This document shows, piece by piece, positions 41,197 to 41,398 of a stretch of DNA of 41,398 nucleotides. Made by a program: the position numbers and the translations under genes. The notes below the pieces were generated by a model. It worked only from the letters and a program-made list of their open reading frames with translations, ran no database searches and had not been told where the DNA came from. This stretch comes from Clostridiales bacterium. GTDB taxonomy: Bacteria; Bacillota; Clostridia; Oscillospirales; Oscillospiraceae. The DNA lies in contig JAJQCJ010000020.1 of assembly GCA_021202775.1 (NCBI GenBank), positions 22,627 to 64,024 of the forward strand, in the 5' to 3' direction. Position 1 is the first letter of the stretch; each line of letters starts with the position of its first letter.

Positions 41197-41398
41197 CTAC
41201 CCCTTCGGGAAGATGCGCAGCGCCCCGCCCTGGCCGATATAGGCCAGAAAGACGTCGCCCCGCCCCAGCTGCCGCCCCGTCAGCGCCCGGTCCAGCCACT
41301 GCTCGTCGTGGCCTGCGGCGCGGAGGTTGCCGGACAGCACCTGCCCGTCCTGCAAGACGCTGAGGGGCAGGGTGGTCTGTTCGGGGGCCTGCCCCCGG
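41197..41398 (-). CDS. YetF/DUF421-type protein, C-terminal part (5' end outside window)
   Basis: The frame enters from the right edge and stops with TAG at 41197-41199. About 67 residues are seen, with LPLSVLQDGQVLSGNLRAAG, HDEQWLDRALTG and GDVFLAYIGQGGALRIFPKG. This is the pattern of the C-terminal soluble domain of YetF/DUF421 membrane proteins, of unknown function. The membrane part lies outside the window, so the call is tentative. Confidence 0.65.
   Translation of the reverse strand, partial: RGQAPEQTTLPLSVLQDGQVLSGNLRAAGHDEQWLDRALTGRQLGRGDVFLAYIGQGGALRIFPKG

Overview
The window is GC-rich DNA from a low-GC-phylum relative with high genomic GC: most likely an Oscillospiraceae-type gut Clostridia (Flavonifractor / Lawsonibacter / Intestinimonas-like). 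The basis is the Firmicutes order of the S10-spc-alpha ribosomal operon, the zinc-type S14, a T-box leader on proS, strong GGAGG ribosome binding sites, LPXTG pilins with sortases, and an alpha-galactoside ABC uptake locus. Genus-level placement is inference. No rRNA, tRNA, CRISPR array, transposase or phage gene was recognised.

Region 1 (1-6034, minus strand) is a sortase-assembled pilus operon. It is read right to left: coiled-coil protein, signal peptidase I, a possible 26-residue ORF, major pilin, class C sortase, minor pilin with an acidic proline-rich stalk, a second sortase, and a surface protein with His/Cys repeats that runs off the left edge. Two genes are broken by simple, potentially reversible events. 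The major pilin carries a 16-bp tandem duplication just before its sorting signal. The class C sortase lacks one base in a C/G homopolymer. A divergent XRE regulator (6521-6790) lies upstream, next to an inverted-repeat operator. Three 11-bp repeats overlap the likely pilus promoter.

Region 2 (6800-11450, mainly plus strand) has dCMP deaminase, T-box-controlled prolyl-tRNA synthetase, a 500-bp structured intergenic element that may be a dispersed repeat, a lipoprotein under a promoter with three 11-bp response-regulator-like repeats, and a MarR-GNAT pair.

Region 3 (11575-27800, plus strand) is the full S10-spc-alpha cluster, from rpsJ to rplQ. It includes secY, adk, map, a KOW protein, infA, rpmJ and rpoA, and ends in a strong terminator. 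Three unusually long gaps (before rplC, rpsH and rpmJ) fold into hairpins and look like ribosomal-protein leaders.

Region 4 (27870-29950) has a hypothetical protein, a CNNM/CBS/CorC membrane protein and a small XRE regulator.

Region 5 (30026-39900, minus strand) is a raffinose-family uptake and breakdown locus: binding protein, two permeases, AraC regulator, GH36 alpha-galactosidase, a membrane-anchored unknown, a YesL-like protein and an amylosucrase-like GH13. The two enzymes could act in series: GH36 releases galactose and leaves sucrose, which the GH13 enzyme splits.

Region 6 (39900-41398) has a divergent XRE / SLOG-like pair sharing an operator-rich promoter, and the 3' end of a YetF/DUF421-type gene at the right edge.
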